Shown: one piece after another, positions 11,310 to 19,872 of the stretch
How the letters are laid out: each line of letters starts with the position of its first letter
Numbering within the stretch: position 1 is the first letter of the stretch
From: JBGSTR01 sp963707135
GTDB lineage: Bacteria; Pseudomonadota; Gammaproteobacteria; Chromatiales; Chromatiaceae
DNA length: 64,000 bases
Reading direction: 5' to 3'
NCBI GenBank assembly: GCA_963707135.1
Contig: CAVPOY010000001.1
Coordinates: forward strand, 248,001-312,000
Position numbers and translations under genes: made by a program
The notes under the pieces: generated by a model
The model's database searches: none
The model's input: only the letters and a program-made list of their open reading frames with translations
What the model was told of the DNA's origin: nothing

Positions 11310-12554
11310 GTGCCGACGCGATCCCTGTCCATCTCACGCGTGGCCTCGGAGACCTGGTCACTTGCCTGGAAGGACCTACGCCACGACCGCCGTACCAGTT
11401 GGGTGTTCGTGCTCACGGTGGCCTCCATCGTTGCCCCTTTGCTCCTGCTGTTCGGCCTCAAGAACGGGGTGATAGACACCCTGCGCGGGACCCTGGTGCG
11501 CGACCCGCGCAACCTGGAGGTGGTGATCTACGGATCCGCCCGGCTGTCCCGCGACTGGCTCGAGGAGCTCGCCGGACATCCGAGCGTTGCCTTCCTGGTG
11601 CCCAAGACGCGCACCATCAATGCCAGTGTCGATTTGGTGGACGGCTCGAGGCGCGTCCTGCCGACGGTCGAGGTGGTCCCGAGCGCCGACGGTGACCCGC
11701 TGCTCCCGGCCGGCTCGCCGATCCCGAGGCATCCCGACGAGGTCCTGGTTACCGAGACCGTCGCGGAGCAGATCGGGGCCGGCACCGGGGCGCCCTTGTA
11801 CGCCATCGTGAAGCGAACCCGCGACGGCGAGCCTCAGCATATCCGCATTCCGCTGAAGGTGATCGGCGTGGTCCCGGAGACCCATTTCGCTCGCGACGCC
11901 CTGTTCACCAGCCTGGATCTGCTGGTGGCCGCCGAGGACTATCGCGACGGCGTCCTGTCGGGATTGACCGACGGGGCGATCCCCGAGGGTTATGCCGCGA
12001 GGCGCACCCGGTTTGCGAGCGCCCGTCTCTACGCGAACGGTCTGGATCAGGTCGCGCCGCTGGCTGATGACCTGCGCGCCCGGGGGATCGAGGTGCGCAC
12101 CCAGGCCGAGCGGATCGCGACCTTGCAGGCGTTCGATCGGACCCTGTCGTTCGTATTTCGGGTCATCGCCACCATCGGCGGCATGGGCTGTGCCTTGGCC
12201 CTAGGCGGCGCGCTCTGGGTGAACGTGGACCGCAAGCGTCGGCAGCTCGCCCTGCTTCGACTGTTCGGCTTCGGCCATGGCGCCGTGGCCGCGGTTCCGG
12301 TCATCCAGGGATTGGTCATCGCGGCGCTGGGATTTCTGCTGGCCCTGGCCGCTTATCTGGTCGGTTCCCGGGTGTTTGATGCCGTCATGGGCCGAAACCT
12401 TCCGGCGGGCGGCTACGTCAGCCGTTTGGACACGACGGATCTGGCCACGGCGGCCGGCCTGATGCTCTTGGTCGCCTTGATCGCCTCGATGGCCGGGGCG
12501 CTGCGTGCCGGGCGTTTGAGCCCGGCGGAGGGATTGCGTGAGACGACTCATTGA
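11310..12554 (+). CDS. MacB/FtsX-type ABC transporter permease, TagS-like
   Basis: The 414-residue membrane protein has the type VII ABC permease layout. One TM helix lies near residues 31-52 (VLTVASIVAPLLLLFGLKNG), followed by a large periplasmic domain of about 210 residues, then three TM helices near 280-303, 330-352 and 378-398 with FtsX-family features. The GTG start has no strong ribosome site. Its end overlaps the next gene by 17 bp. In the TagQRST pathway a permease of this kind (TagS) pairs with an FGE-like periplasmic protein (TagR), which matches the next gene here. No cognate ATPase lies adjacent. The TagS assignment rests on gene context plus topology only. Confidence 0.72.
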   Translation: MPTRSLSISRVASETWSLAWKDLRHDRRTSWVFVLTVASIVAPLLLLFGLKNGVIDTLRGTLVRDPRNLEVVIYGSARLSRDWLEELAGHPSVAFLVPKTRTINASVDLVDGSRRVLPTVEVVPSADGDPLLPAGSPIPRHPDEVLVTETVAEQIGAGTGAPLYAIVKRTRDGEPQHIRIPLKVIGVVPETHFARDALFTSLDLLVAAEDYRDGVLSGLTDGAIPEGYAARRTRFASARLYANGLDQVAPLADDLRARGIEVRTQAERIATLQAFDRTLSFVFRVIATIGGMGCALALGGALWVNVDRKRRQLALLRLFGFGHGAVAAVPVIQGLVIAALGFLLALAAYLVGSRVFDAVMGRNLPAGGYVSRLDTTDLATAAGLMLLVALIASMAGALRAGRLSPAEGLRETTH

Positions 12555-14175
12555 TGCCCGGGTCCCGGCACTGCTCGGGCTGACACTTGGCTTTTGTTCG
12601 GCGAGTGCGGCAGGGGACGCGGCGCCCATCGGATGGAAGGAGGCGCTCTACAACCCCAAGGTAGCCCCCGATGACCTGATCCTGCCGATGCCCTGCGAGG
12701 GGGCGATGGCATTCCGGCGGGTCGCAGCGGAGGCTGACGGGCCGCTCGCCGATGCCGCCATTGAGGTCGGAAGCGATGCCGAGGATCAGGGCTATGTCGA
12801 GCATCGCTACCTGTCCCATCTGGCGGGCTCGTTCGACGCACCCGGGAGCGGCCGGCGCTTTCTGCTCGTGGGCAAGTACGAGGTGACATCCGGGCAGTTC
12901 GACGCGGTCATGGCCGTGGCTCAAGGCGAGCCGTGCCCGAAGCCCACCGCCACCGCGCGTCTGCCGAAGACCGGCGCCGGCTGGCATGGCGCGGTGGAAT
13001 TCGCCCATCAATACTCCCTGTGGCTGCGCCGGAACGCGGCCGAAATACCGGAGTGCGGCGACACCGCCGGGCCTTGTCTGCCGCGGATGGACGGCGAGCC
13101 GGCTTTCGCTCGGCTGCCGACCGAGGTGGAATGGGAGTACGCCGCGCGGGGCGCCGACCGGGTGAGCCCCGCCGATTTCCGGGAGCTGCACTATCCCATG
13201 CCTGATGGCGCCGAGCGCCACGTCTGGTTCAACGAGACCGCGCAGGGGCAGGTGCGGCCCATCGGGGTACTGGCCGCGAACCCGGTGGGGCTGCACGATG
13301 TGCTCGGCAATGTCGAGGAGATCGTGCTGGATCCGTTCCGGCTTCACCGGCTGGACCGGCCGCACGGGCAGCCGGGCGGCTATGTGGTCAGGGGTGGCAG
13401 TATCCATTCCAGCCGAGAGGACCTGAGGTCTTCACTCAGACGTGAGGTCCCGTTCTATGACGAGGTTGGTGCGGTCGGTACCTCGGACACCGGTTTGCGA
13501 CTCCTGCTGTCTACTCCGGTTCTGACGTCGAATGCGCGCATCGACGCTATTCGCGTCGCCTGGGAGCGTCTCGGCAGCGATGCGGCCAAGCCGGAGGCCG
13601 CACCGCCGCCGCGCCCCGAGTTCGACGACCGGCCCTTCGAGGACCCGATACTCGAGTTGACGGCGCTCGCGCGCGCGGCCTCGGAACCGGCGATCAAGCA
13701 GCGTCTGGAGCGACTACGGGGAGTGGTCGCGGGAACCACCGAACGGCTCTACGAGCAGCGCGCGCGCAGTGCCCGCGAGGCCATTCGATTCGGTGGGCTC
13801 TTGTGCCAGAAATTGGCCGATGAGGGCGGCAACGTCGAGCTGATGAAACAGCGTCATGAGCTTTGCGTCGAGGGTAACGGGGCGAATTACCCGCGTTGCC
13901 GACAGCTTGCGGACGCGCTGTCCCGCGATAGGAAGATTCTGGATCACAATATCGGCTTCTATAGCGACACCATCGTTCGTACCGCACAGACCTACCCGGA
14001 GGACCTCGCGGTGCTCGACGGGCAGATGGGCAAGCTGCGCGAGGAATTTGCCGATCGGGGCTATGGTGAGCTCGCGGTCTACCCGGACCTGTTCCATGGA
14101 CAGGTGCTTGATTATGCGCGGCAGGGTCGGGTCGATCGCGACAGCTGGTTCGTCGCCTGCAAGGCAATACACTGA
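12538..14175 (+). CDS. Exported formylglycine-generating-enzyme-like (SUMF1-fold) protein, TagR-like
   Basis: Residues 1-24 look like a Sec signal peptide (ALLGLTLGFCSASAAG). From about 100 to 325 is an FGE-sulfatase fold: FLLVGKYEVTSGQF, RLPTEVEWEYAARGA, GLHDVLGNVEEIVLDPF and YVVRGGSIHSS. The true enzyme carries its catalytic cysteines just after the RGGS block; here that stretch has Ser/Asp and no Cys, so catalysis is unlikely. A helical C-terminal extension of about 200 residues follows, giving 545 in total, longer than TagR. GTG 12538 has GGAGGG 5 bp upstream and overlaps the permease gene, so the two are coupled. A role as periplasmic partner of the permease is inferred. Confidence 0.78.
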   Translation: MRRLIDARVPALLGLTLGFCSASAAGDAAPIGWKEALYNPKVAPDDLILPMPCEGAMAFRRVAAEADGPLADAAIEVGSDAEDQGYVEHRYLSHLAGSFDAPGSGRRFLLVGKYEVTSGQFDAVMAVAQGEPCPKPTATARLPKTGAGWHGAVEFAHQYSLWLRRNAAEIPECGDTAGPCLPRMDGEPAFARLPTEVEWEYAARGADRVSPADFRELHYPMPDGAERHVWFNETAQGQVRPIGVLAANPVGLHDVLGNVEEIVLDPFRLHRLDRPHGQPGGYVVRGGSIHSSREDLRSSLRREVPFYDEVGAVGTSDTGLRLLLSTPVLTSNARIDAIRVAWERLGSDAAKPEAAPPPRPEFDDRPFEDPILELTALARAASEPAIKQRLERLRGVVAGTTERLYEQRARSAREAIRFGGLLCQKLADEGGNVELMKQRHELCVEGNGANYPRCRQLADALSRDRKILDHNIGFYSDTIVRTAQTYPEDLAVLDGQMGKLREEFADRGYGELAVYPDLFHGQVLDYARQGRVDRDSWFVACKAIH

Positions 14176-14298
14176 GCGAAAGCCCTACAATAATTCCGCT
14201 TTATGGGATTACAATCGACCGGCGCTGGTTTCCGCGAGGATGACCGATGCGCCGGCGCCTTACCAAGGAAATCGAAACATAACTATCGGAGAACGCAC

Positions 14299-15048
14299 AT
14301 GCTAGCGAGATTGCCCACACGTTTGGTGGTCTTGTCCGTAACCCTGTCCTTTGCGACTGTCCAGGTAGGCTGTGTCACGGTCCCGACCGTCGGTGGCGGG
14401 GGCGCTTCCGGCGGAGGTACCCAGGCGACAGCCTTGACGCCGGCGGAACAGCGGATGCGCCAGGAATCGTCACAGCTCGACGTCAAGTCCTCGATTCAGG
14501 GCTGCCTGGCCGGTGCCGCGGCCGGCGCCCTGGTCGGAATGCTGGCCGGCGGCAAACGGAGCAACAATGTACTGATTGGTGCGGCGATCGGCTGTGGTGT
14601 CGGGCTTGGCGCCAACGCCTACGTCCAGTCCAAGCGCAGCAAATACCACACCGAGGAGCAGCGCATGGCCGCGATGATCGCGGACGTCCGGGCGGACAAC
14701 CAGAAGCTGGCCGGTCTGATCTCGACCAGCAAGGAGGTCATCGCGGCGGATCGTCGAAAGATCGCCGAAATCGACAAGGCCTACCGCAAGAAGGCCATTT
14801 CCATGGACGATGCCCGCCGGCAGATGGCCAACGTAAAGGCCAATCGCGATCACCTTCAGAAGACGGCGAACTCCTTGAAGAAGAAGGAAGACAACTGGAT
14901 AGAGATATCGAACCTGGAAAAGCAGTCCGGCAGCGATACCGCGAAGCTCGACGCGGAAATCAAGAAGCTACAGTCGCAGGTTTCCAGTCTGGAGAAGGAA
15001 GTGAAGCTGATGGATAAACAGATCAACGTTTCGCCGGTGGCGGCCTGA
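14299..15048 (+). CDS. Lipoprotein with glycine-zipper segment and coiled coil
   Basis: This 249-residue protein has a lipoprotein signal (lipobox VQVGC near residue 25) and a Gly/Ser/Thr-rich linker. A glycine zipper follows at about 68-110 (GCLAGAAAGALVGMLAGG and GAAIGCGVGLGANAY), which can insert in a membrane. From about 115 a long coiled coil rich in Lys, Asp and Gln runs to the end. ATG follows CGGAGAACGCAC. It lies 123 bp after the FGE-like gene and overlaps the next lipoprotein by one base, so it belongs to the same envelope operon. Function unknown; a TagQ-like anchoring role is possible. Confidence 0.72.
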   Translation: MLARLPTRLVVLSVTLSFATVQVGCVTVPTVGGGGASGGGTQATALTPAEQRMRQESSQLDVKSSIQGCLAGAAAGALVGMLAGGKRSNNVLIGAAIGCGVGLGANAYVQSKRSKYHTEEQRMAAMIADVRADNQKLAGLISTSKEVIAADRRKIAEIDKAYRKKAISMDDARRQMANVKANRDHLQKTANSLKKKEDNWIEISNLEKQSGSDTAKLDAEIKKLQSQVSSLEKEVKLMDKQINVSPVAA

Positions 15049-15566
15049 TGAAGACCATAGCCTCCAAGCCCATCGTCTCCAAGCGCGGAGCGCTTGCCGC
15101 GGTGGTCGCGTCGCTTGCCGCTTCGCTGCTGGGATGCGCGACCTCACCCGGGCAGTGCGACCCGAAGAACGTGGACTTCTTCAAGAACACCAGCTGCCTC
15201 GCCTCGGGTGCCTACTCGGAGCGCCAGCGTTCCCTCCAGTCCACACTCGCGTCGGAGCAGAGCCAGAACGCGGCATTCCGAGCGGTGCTCACGGAGCTCG
15301 AAACCGAGCAGGCCGCGGTCAAAGGGAAACTGCGCGGCCGTCAGGCCGAGTACGCGCGGCTCGATGCCGCCTGGGGCAACCTCAAGCGCAGCCTGCACGG
15401 AGAGCTCGCAAGAAACCGGGCGCTTGCGGCGCGCGTCGAGGAGATCGACGGCGGGGTGCGGGGGCGCAAAGGTGCCGACGCCGCGCAGCAGCGTGCCACT
15501 CGCGAGCAGCTCCAGCGACAGATCGTGCTCCTGGAGCAGGAGCTGAACGCCGGCGTATATGAATGA
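15048..15566 (+). CDS. Coiled-coil lipoprotein of unknown function
   Basis: 172 residues. A basic N-terminus and hydrophobic core end in a lipobox ASLLGC (Cys near residue 30). A short Cys-containing head follows (GQCDPKNVDFFKNTSC), then an almost continuous alpha-helical coiled coil to the end. The ATG overlaps the stop of the previous gene (TGATG), implying translational coupling. Pairing of two coiled-coil lipoproteins with a permease and an FGE-like protein suggests a periplasm-spanning assembly, but no family name can be given. Confidence 0.68.
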   Translation: MKTIASKPIVSKRGALAAVVASLAASLLGCATSPGQCDPKNVDFFKNTSCLASGAYSERQRSLQSTLASEQSQNAAFRAVLTELETEQAAVKGKLRGRQAEYARLDAAWGNLKRSLHGELARNRALAARVEEIDGGVRGRKGADAAQQRATREQLQRQIVLLEQELNAGVYE

Positions 15567-15657
15567 TGCGGTGGGAGGGCGCTGGTTAATCAGCGCTTCC
15601 CGCGGCACATGGATTTGACGCCATCTTCAAGCGCTTAACCAATTGAAAATGAGACCA

Positions 15658-15679
15658 CCCAAGAACCGCGCTTCTTGGG
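15658..15679. terminator. Perfect 8-bp hairpin after the lipoprotein operon
   Basis: CCCAAGAA (15658-15665) pairs perfectly with TTCTTGGG (15672-15679) over a 6-nt loop. It lies between two converging genes, where a bidirectional terminator is expected. No U-run follows on either strand, so intrinsic termination is uncertain. Nothing else is seen in 15567-15814. Confidence 0.4.
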
Positions 15680-15814
15680 CGGCGTACTGATCTTGGCCAG
15701 GATGGCCAATGATCGGCGTCTCTGTGGGCGACGGGGCGCCACGGGCACTACGGCGCCATCAACCATCCGAGTCTGACGGGCGCGGCGGGCGCGCCCACGC
15801 TCTCTCGAACGACG

Positions 15815-17461
15815 TCATCGGATCTCGAGCAGGCTTTCGTCCCAGATCTCCGGGGCCTCGAAGCCGAGCAGGTTCACGTTGGTCGCGGCGAGGTTGCTGA
15901 GTCCGAACGTCTTGTCGTCCCGCAGCCGGACCCGGTCTTTCAGGCTATCGCCGTAGAGGATGCAGGGGACCGGGTTCAGCGTATGGCTGGTCTTGGATTT
16001 GAACCCGCCGTTCGCGGCTGGGACGGGCCGCCCGGTACGTTTGTCGAGCTCGTACATCTCCTCGGCGTTACCGTGATCGGCGATGATGATCGCCGCACCC
16101 TCGAGTGCGTCGACGACCGGCAATAGCCGACCCAATGCCTGATCGACCGCTTCCACCGCGCGGACGGCTGCCTCGAAACGGCCGGTGTGGCCCACCATGT
16201 CGCCGTTGGCATAGTTCACCCGCACGGAACGGAACCTGCCCGTCTTGAGCTTTCGGATGAGCTCGTCGGTGACCTCGTCGGCCTTCATCCGGGGCCGCTG
16301 ATCGAAAGGGACAATATCCGACGGCACCTCGATATAGGTCTCGAGGGCGTCGTTGAACTTGCCGCTGCGGTTGCCGTTCCAGAAATAGGTGACATGGCCG
16401 AACTTTTGGGTCTCGGCGATCGCCAGCTGGGTGACGCCGGAGGCGGCCAGATACTCGCCCATGGCGTTGGCGATGGCCGGAGGGTGCACCAGGAAGCGCG
16501 CCGGCAGCCCGAGGTCCCCATCGTACTGGAGCATGCCCGCGTAGACGACCCTGGGGTATCGAACGCGGTCGAACAGGGCGAAGTCCGGCTCCTCGAAGGC
16601 ACGGGTGATTTCGATGGCTCGGTCGCCCCGGAAGTTGAAGAAGACCACGCTGTCGTCGTCCAGGATCGGCCCGACGGGCGCGCCGCGCTCGCCGATCACG
16701 AACGCTGGCATATCCTGGTCGCTGACCCCGGGATGCTCCTTACGAAGGGCCTCGATGGCGGCGGTGGCGGACTCGAACTGCCGCCCCTCCCCGAGCACGT
16801 GCGTGTGCCAGCCCCGCTCGACCATGCCCCAGTCTGCCTCGTAGCGGTCCATCGTGATCCGCATGCGTCCGCCGCCACTGGCGATCCTGACGTCGAACCC
16901 CGGGTCGCGCACCTCGGCCAGGAACCGCTCAAAGGGCTCGACGTACTCGAGTGCCGAGGTCTCCGGGACGTCCCGGCCGTCGAGCAGGATGTGTACCCGC
17001 ACCCGTCGCTGCCCTTCCTGCTTGGCCTGTCGTATCAGCGCCTCGAGGTGATCGATGTGTGAATGCACGTTGCCATCGGAGAAGAGGCCGATCAGGTGCA
17101 GCGTGGAGTCGTGGGCGAGGGCGTTTCCGATGACCTCGCGCCAGGCGTTGTCCTCGAAGATTGCGCCTGAAGCGATCGCATCCCCGACCAGAGCGGCTCC
17201 CTGTCGGTAGACCTGACCGGAGCCGATGGCGTTGTGGCCGACTTCGGAGTTGCCCATGTCCTCATCGCTGGGCATCCCCACGGCGGTCCCGTGTGCCATA
17301 AGCAGGATGTTTGGGTACTCGGCGAACAGCCGGTCCAGCACCGGCGTCTGGGCATGGTAGAGGGCGTTGCCCTCGGTGTTCGGCGTGATCCCGATGCCGT
17401 CCATGACCACGATGACGACGGGACCTTTTACCCCGGGGAATGTCGGATGTTTCTTCAACAT
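15815..17461 (-). CDS. gpmI: 2,3-bisphosphoglycerate-independent phosphoglycerate mutase
   Basis: A manganese-dependent phosphatase-superfamily enzyme that interconverts 3- and 2-phosphoglycerate in glycolysis/gluconeogenesis. Features are the metal-binding VVMDGIG, the phospho-acceptor Ser in EDMGNSEVGHNAIG, LLDGRDVPETSALEY, the FFNFRGDR block and the C-terminal metal site IIADHGNAEEM followed by SHTLNPVP. Starting at ATG 17461 (MLKKHP) gives 548 residues; the longer in-frame start at 17518 adds an unconserved stretch. It supplies or draws on the same 3-phosphoglycerate pool as serA. The 229 bp upstream (17462-17690) shows no distinct signal. Confidence 0.95.
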   Translation of the reverse strand: MLKKHPTFPGVKGPVVIVVMDGIGITPNTEGNALYHAQTPVLDRLFAEYPNILLMAHGTAVGMPSDEDMGNSEVGHNAIGSGQVYRQGAALVGDAIASGAIFEDNAWREVIGNALAHDSTLHLIGLFSDGNVHSHIDHLEALIRQAKQEGQRRVRVHILLDGRDVPETSALEYVEPFERFLAEVRDPGFDVRIASGGGRMRITMDRYEADWGMVERGWHTHVLGEGRQFESATAAIEALRKEHPGVSDQDMPAFVIGERGAPVGPILDDDSVVFFNFRGDRAIEITRAFEEPDFALFDRVRYPRVVYAGMLQYDGDLGLPARFLVHPPAIANAMGEYLAASGVTQLAIAETQKFGHVTYFWNGNRSGKFNDALETYIEVPSDIVPFDQRPRMKADEVTDELIRKLKTGRFRSVRVNYANGDMVGHTGRFEAAVRAVEAVDQALGRLLPVVDALEGAAIIIADHGNAEEMYELDKRTGRPVPAANGGFKSKTSHTLNPVPCILYGDSLKDRVRLRDDKTFGLSNLAATNVNLLGFEAPEIWDESLLEIR

Positions 17462-17690
17462 AGCTGTTCTCGTGGATGCTGCAGAATCGGAATAAAAGGG
17501 CAGGGCGCCGATATGCACTCGCCCCGCCCGTGAGGGTCATCGGCGCGCACGGCCGAACTGCCCCGGTCAGGGCGCTGGCGTCAAAGCGTGCCGGTGATCG
17601 GTCCAAGGAGAGTGGCTCTGGGAGTCCGGCGAGCCTCTTGCAACGTTGGCTGAGGTCCGCGGTCGGGCGGCGCGATCCGGGACTTCGTTA

Positions 17691-19412
17691 TCACACCGCT
17701 TTCAGATGCTGCTCGAGCCGCTCGGTCGCGGGCACCTCCGGTTCCGGCTCGAAATGCGGACGGATCGCGTCGTCGATATAGGGCTCCGCGGCCGTCTCGG
17801 CTTCCGTGCGAACCTTCCCGTAGAGCCGCCAGACCCTGAACGCGTAGGCGAGCAGTCCGCCATAGGTGCTCGCGGCCTCGAGCGCGCGTCGCGGATAGAA
17901 GATAAACGGGTTCTCGATCGGGCGCCCCGGGCGACGCTCGGTGCGGACCTTGCGCCGGAGGAAGCCGCCCTGCAGCGGGTGCACGCCCTCGAACTTGTGG
18001 CATCCATAGAATTCCAAAGCGATCTCCATGATCCGCTTCGGGTTGCGGTCGAAGGCGGCGGCGCGCCGCATCAGCGTCTGCAAGTGCTCCATCGAGTAGT
18101 AGCTGTCCCATGCCTGACGGTAGATCCCCTGCCACTGTGACTTTGACATTCTCGGGTGCGTCGTGCAGACATGCTCCAGGTCGTAGATATTCATATCGGG
18201 GTCCAGCGGCGCGCCGTCAACGTACAGCGCCTTGTGATCGGCCGATCCTGGTAGCGGCGTCAGACAAAAGAATTCGAGGATGTCGAGCGGCAACTCTCGC
18301 TTAATGGTTTCGATGTCTTCGAGGATGCGCTCCGGCGTATCGCTCGGAAAGCCCAGTATGTAGCCGCAATAGGTCGTGACCTTCTTGCGCTGCCAGGCAA
18401 TCAACATGTCCCGGTAGTTGCCGATCTTGTTCTGCTTCTTCTTGGCGGCCGCCAGGTTGTCCGGGTTGATGTTCTCAAGCCCGATGAAGACCCGCGAGAC
18501 CCCGGCGGCGCGTGCCTTGTCCACGAATCCGGGCAGCGTGTGACACATGGTGTCGACCTGGATCGTGAAGTTGAATTTGATCCCGAGCTCTCGTCGCACC
18601 TCGGCGATGCGGTCGAAGATCGGCTCCCAGTTGCGGTTGCGGGCGAAGTTGTCGTCGGTGATGAAATAGTGGCGGATGCCGTGGTCCAAATTGGCGCGCA
18701 GCAGTCGTTCGACGTCGTCTGGCGAGCGGAAGCGGGATTTGCGTCCCTGCACGTTGATTATGGTGCAAAAGCTGCACAGGAACGGACAGCCGCGGCCGGC
18801 GTCGAACGTCCCTGGCATTGGCGCATAACGTCGCGCGACCTCTGGCGGGAGGTACGGCATGACTTGGTTGTCCAGATCCGGGAGGTCGTTCATATAGTTG
18901 TAGAGGGGTTCCAGCCGGCGCTCGTAAGCCGCCTTCAGAAAGTCCCGGAAACGACCCTCGGCCTCTCCGGCGAATAACGTAACCCCCAGATCCATCGCCT
19001 CCCGGAGGTCGCCGGGCAGTTCCGGCAGCATCGCGAGGCAGCCGGAGACGTGAAAGCCGCCGATGGCGACCTGGATGCCGGCGGCACGAAAGCGCCGCGC
19101 CATGTCCATCGCCCGTGGGAACTGGTTCGACTGGACCCCGACCATGCAGACGATGCCGCTACCATCCGCGGCGCGGATACGGCGGATGATCTTGTCCACC
19201 GGCACTCGCGTGTTCGTCTCGTCATAGGCATTGACCAGAATATCGACCTCGTCGCCCAGTAGCGCATCGGCCGCCGCGCGTCGGGTTTGGGCGAACATCG
19301 ACGCCAGTGAGTTTGATGGTATCCAGGCTTTGACCCACTGGATCACGTAGCCATCGTCGTCGTAGTGCGATGGTTTGATCAGCTCGACCCGGAAAGAAAT
19401 TCTCGTCGACAT
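17691..19412 (-). CDS. Radical SAM protein with N-terminal Rossmann-like (B12-binding-like) domain
   Basis: 573 residues. The first 180 resemble the cobalamin-binding-like domain of class B radical SAM enzymes (AADGSGIVCMVGVQSNQFPRA, QVAIGGFHVSG), but no DxHxxG B12 motif is visible. The radical SAM cluster motif is CPFLCSFC (Cys209, 213, 216), followed by HGIRHYFITDDNFARN and VFIGLENINPDNL, typical of the MiaB/HemN-like TIM barrel. The C-terminal 170 residues are helical and unassigned. The substrate is unknown. It stands alone between gpmI and an empty region, so context does not help. Confidence 0.82.
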   Translation of the reverse strand: MSTRISFRVELIKPSHYDDDGYVIQWVKAWIPSNSLASMFAQTRRAAADALLGDEVDILVNAYDETNTRVPVDKIIRRIRAADGSGIVCMVGVQSNQFPRAMDMARRFRAAGIQVAIGGFHVSGCLAMLPELPGDLREAMDLGVTLFAGEAEGRFRDFLKAAYERRLEPLYNYMNDLPDLDNQVMPYLPPEVARRYAPMPGTFDAGRGCPFLCSFCTIINVQGRKSRFRSPDDVERLLRANLDHGIRHYFITDDNFARNRNWEPIFDRIAEVRRELGIKFNFTIQVDTMCHTLPGFVDKARAAGVSRVFIGLENINPDNLAAAKKKQNKIGNYRDMLIAWQRKKVTTYCGYILGFPSDTPERILEDIETIKRELPLDILEFFCLTPLPGSADHKALYVDGAPLDPDMNIYDLEHVCTTHPRMSKSQWQGIYRQAWDSYYSMEHLQTLMRRAAAFDRNPKRIMEIALEFYGCHKFEGVHPLQGGFLRRKVRTERRPGRPIENPFIFYPRRALEAASTYGGLLAYAFRVWRLYGKVRTEAETAAEPYIDDAIRPHFEPEPEVPATERLEQHLKAV

Positions 19413-19872
19413 GGCGCCTGCTCTGCGGTGGTTGGGACCAAAGCACCGGCGACAGGGGCCGGAGTCTCGTGATCGGTTCCCGGTCGGTGAAGGAAGGGAA
19501 TCGATCGCTGCGATTCGGCTCCCGGATTCCGTGGTGGTTTGGCGGAATTCTCGGTCAGAACCGCCAACTCTCGTTTCGTTCGACCGAGTGTCGAATTATA
19601 GGTCGTCCCGCGCCGGTAGCGTCCTCGCGGGAGGCGCTGGTGAAAAGCACTTCCGGCATTCGATCAACCCGCGACTCGACAATGCGGGTTCGGGGGCGCC
19701 AGACTTACTGGCACTTACGCTTCAAGAATGGCGGGGCATAGGCGCGCCGCAGGGTAAGCGCAGTAACTCAGCACATTCGCAGACCAGTTTTGCCGCTCTC
19801 AACATTGATCCGTCCTGCGCTTACTGGAATCCGAGACTGGCCGCGGAAAGCGTCCGCACGGCCGACCGATCC
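19413..19872. other. Intergenic region with no recognised gene
   Basis: About 460 bp lie between two minus-strand genes. A plus-strand open frame spans most of it but overlaps the radical SAM start, lacks a ribosome site and resembles nothing known. No repeat, tRNA or clear promoter was seen. Confidence 0.55.
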
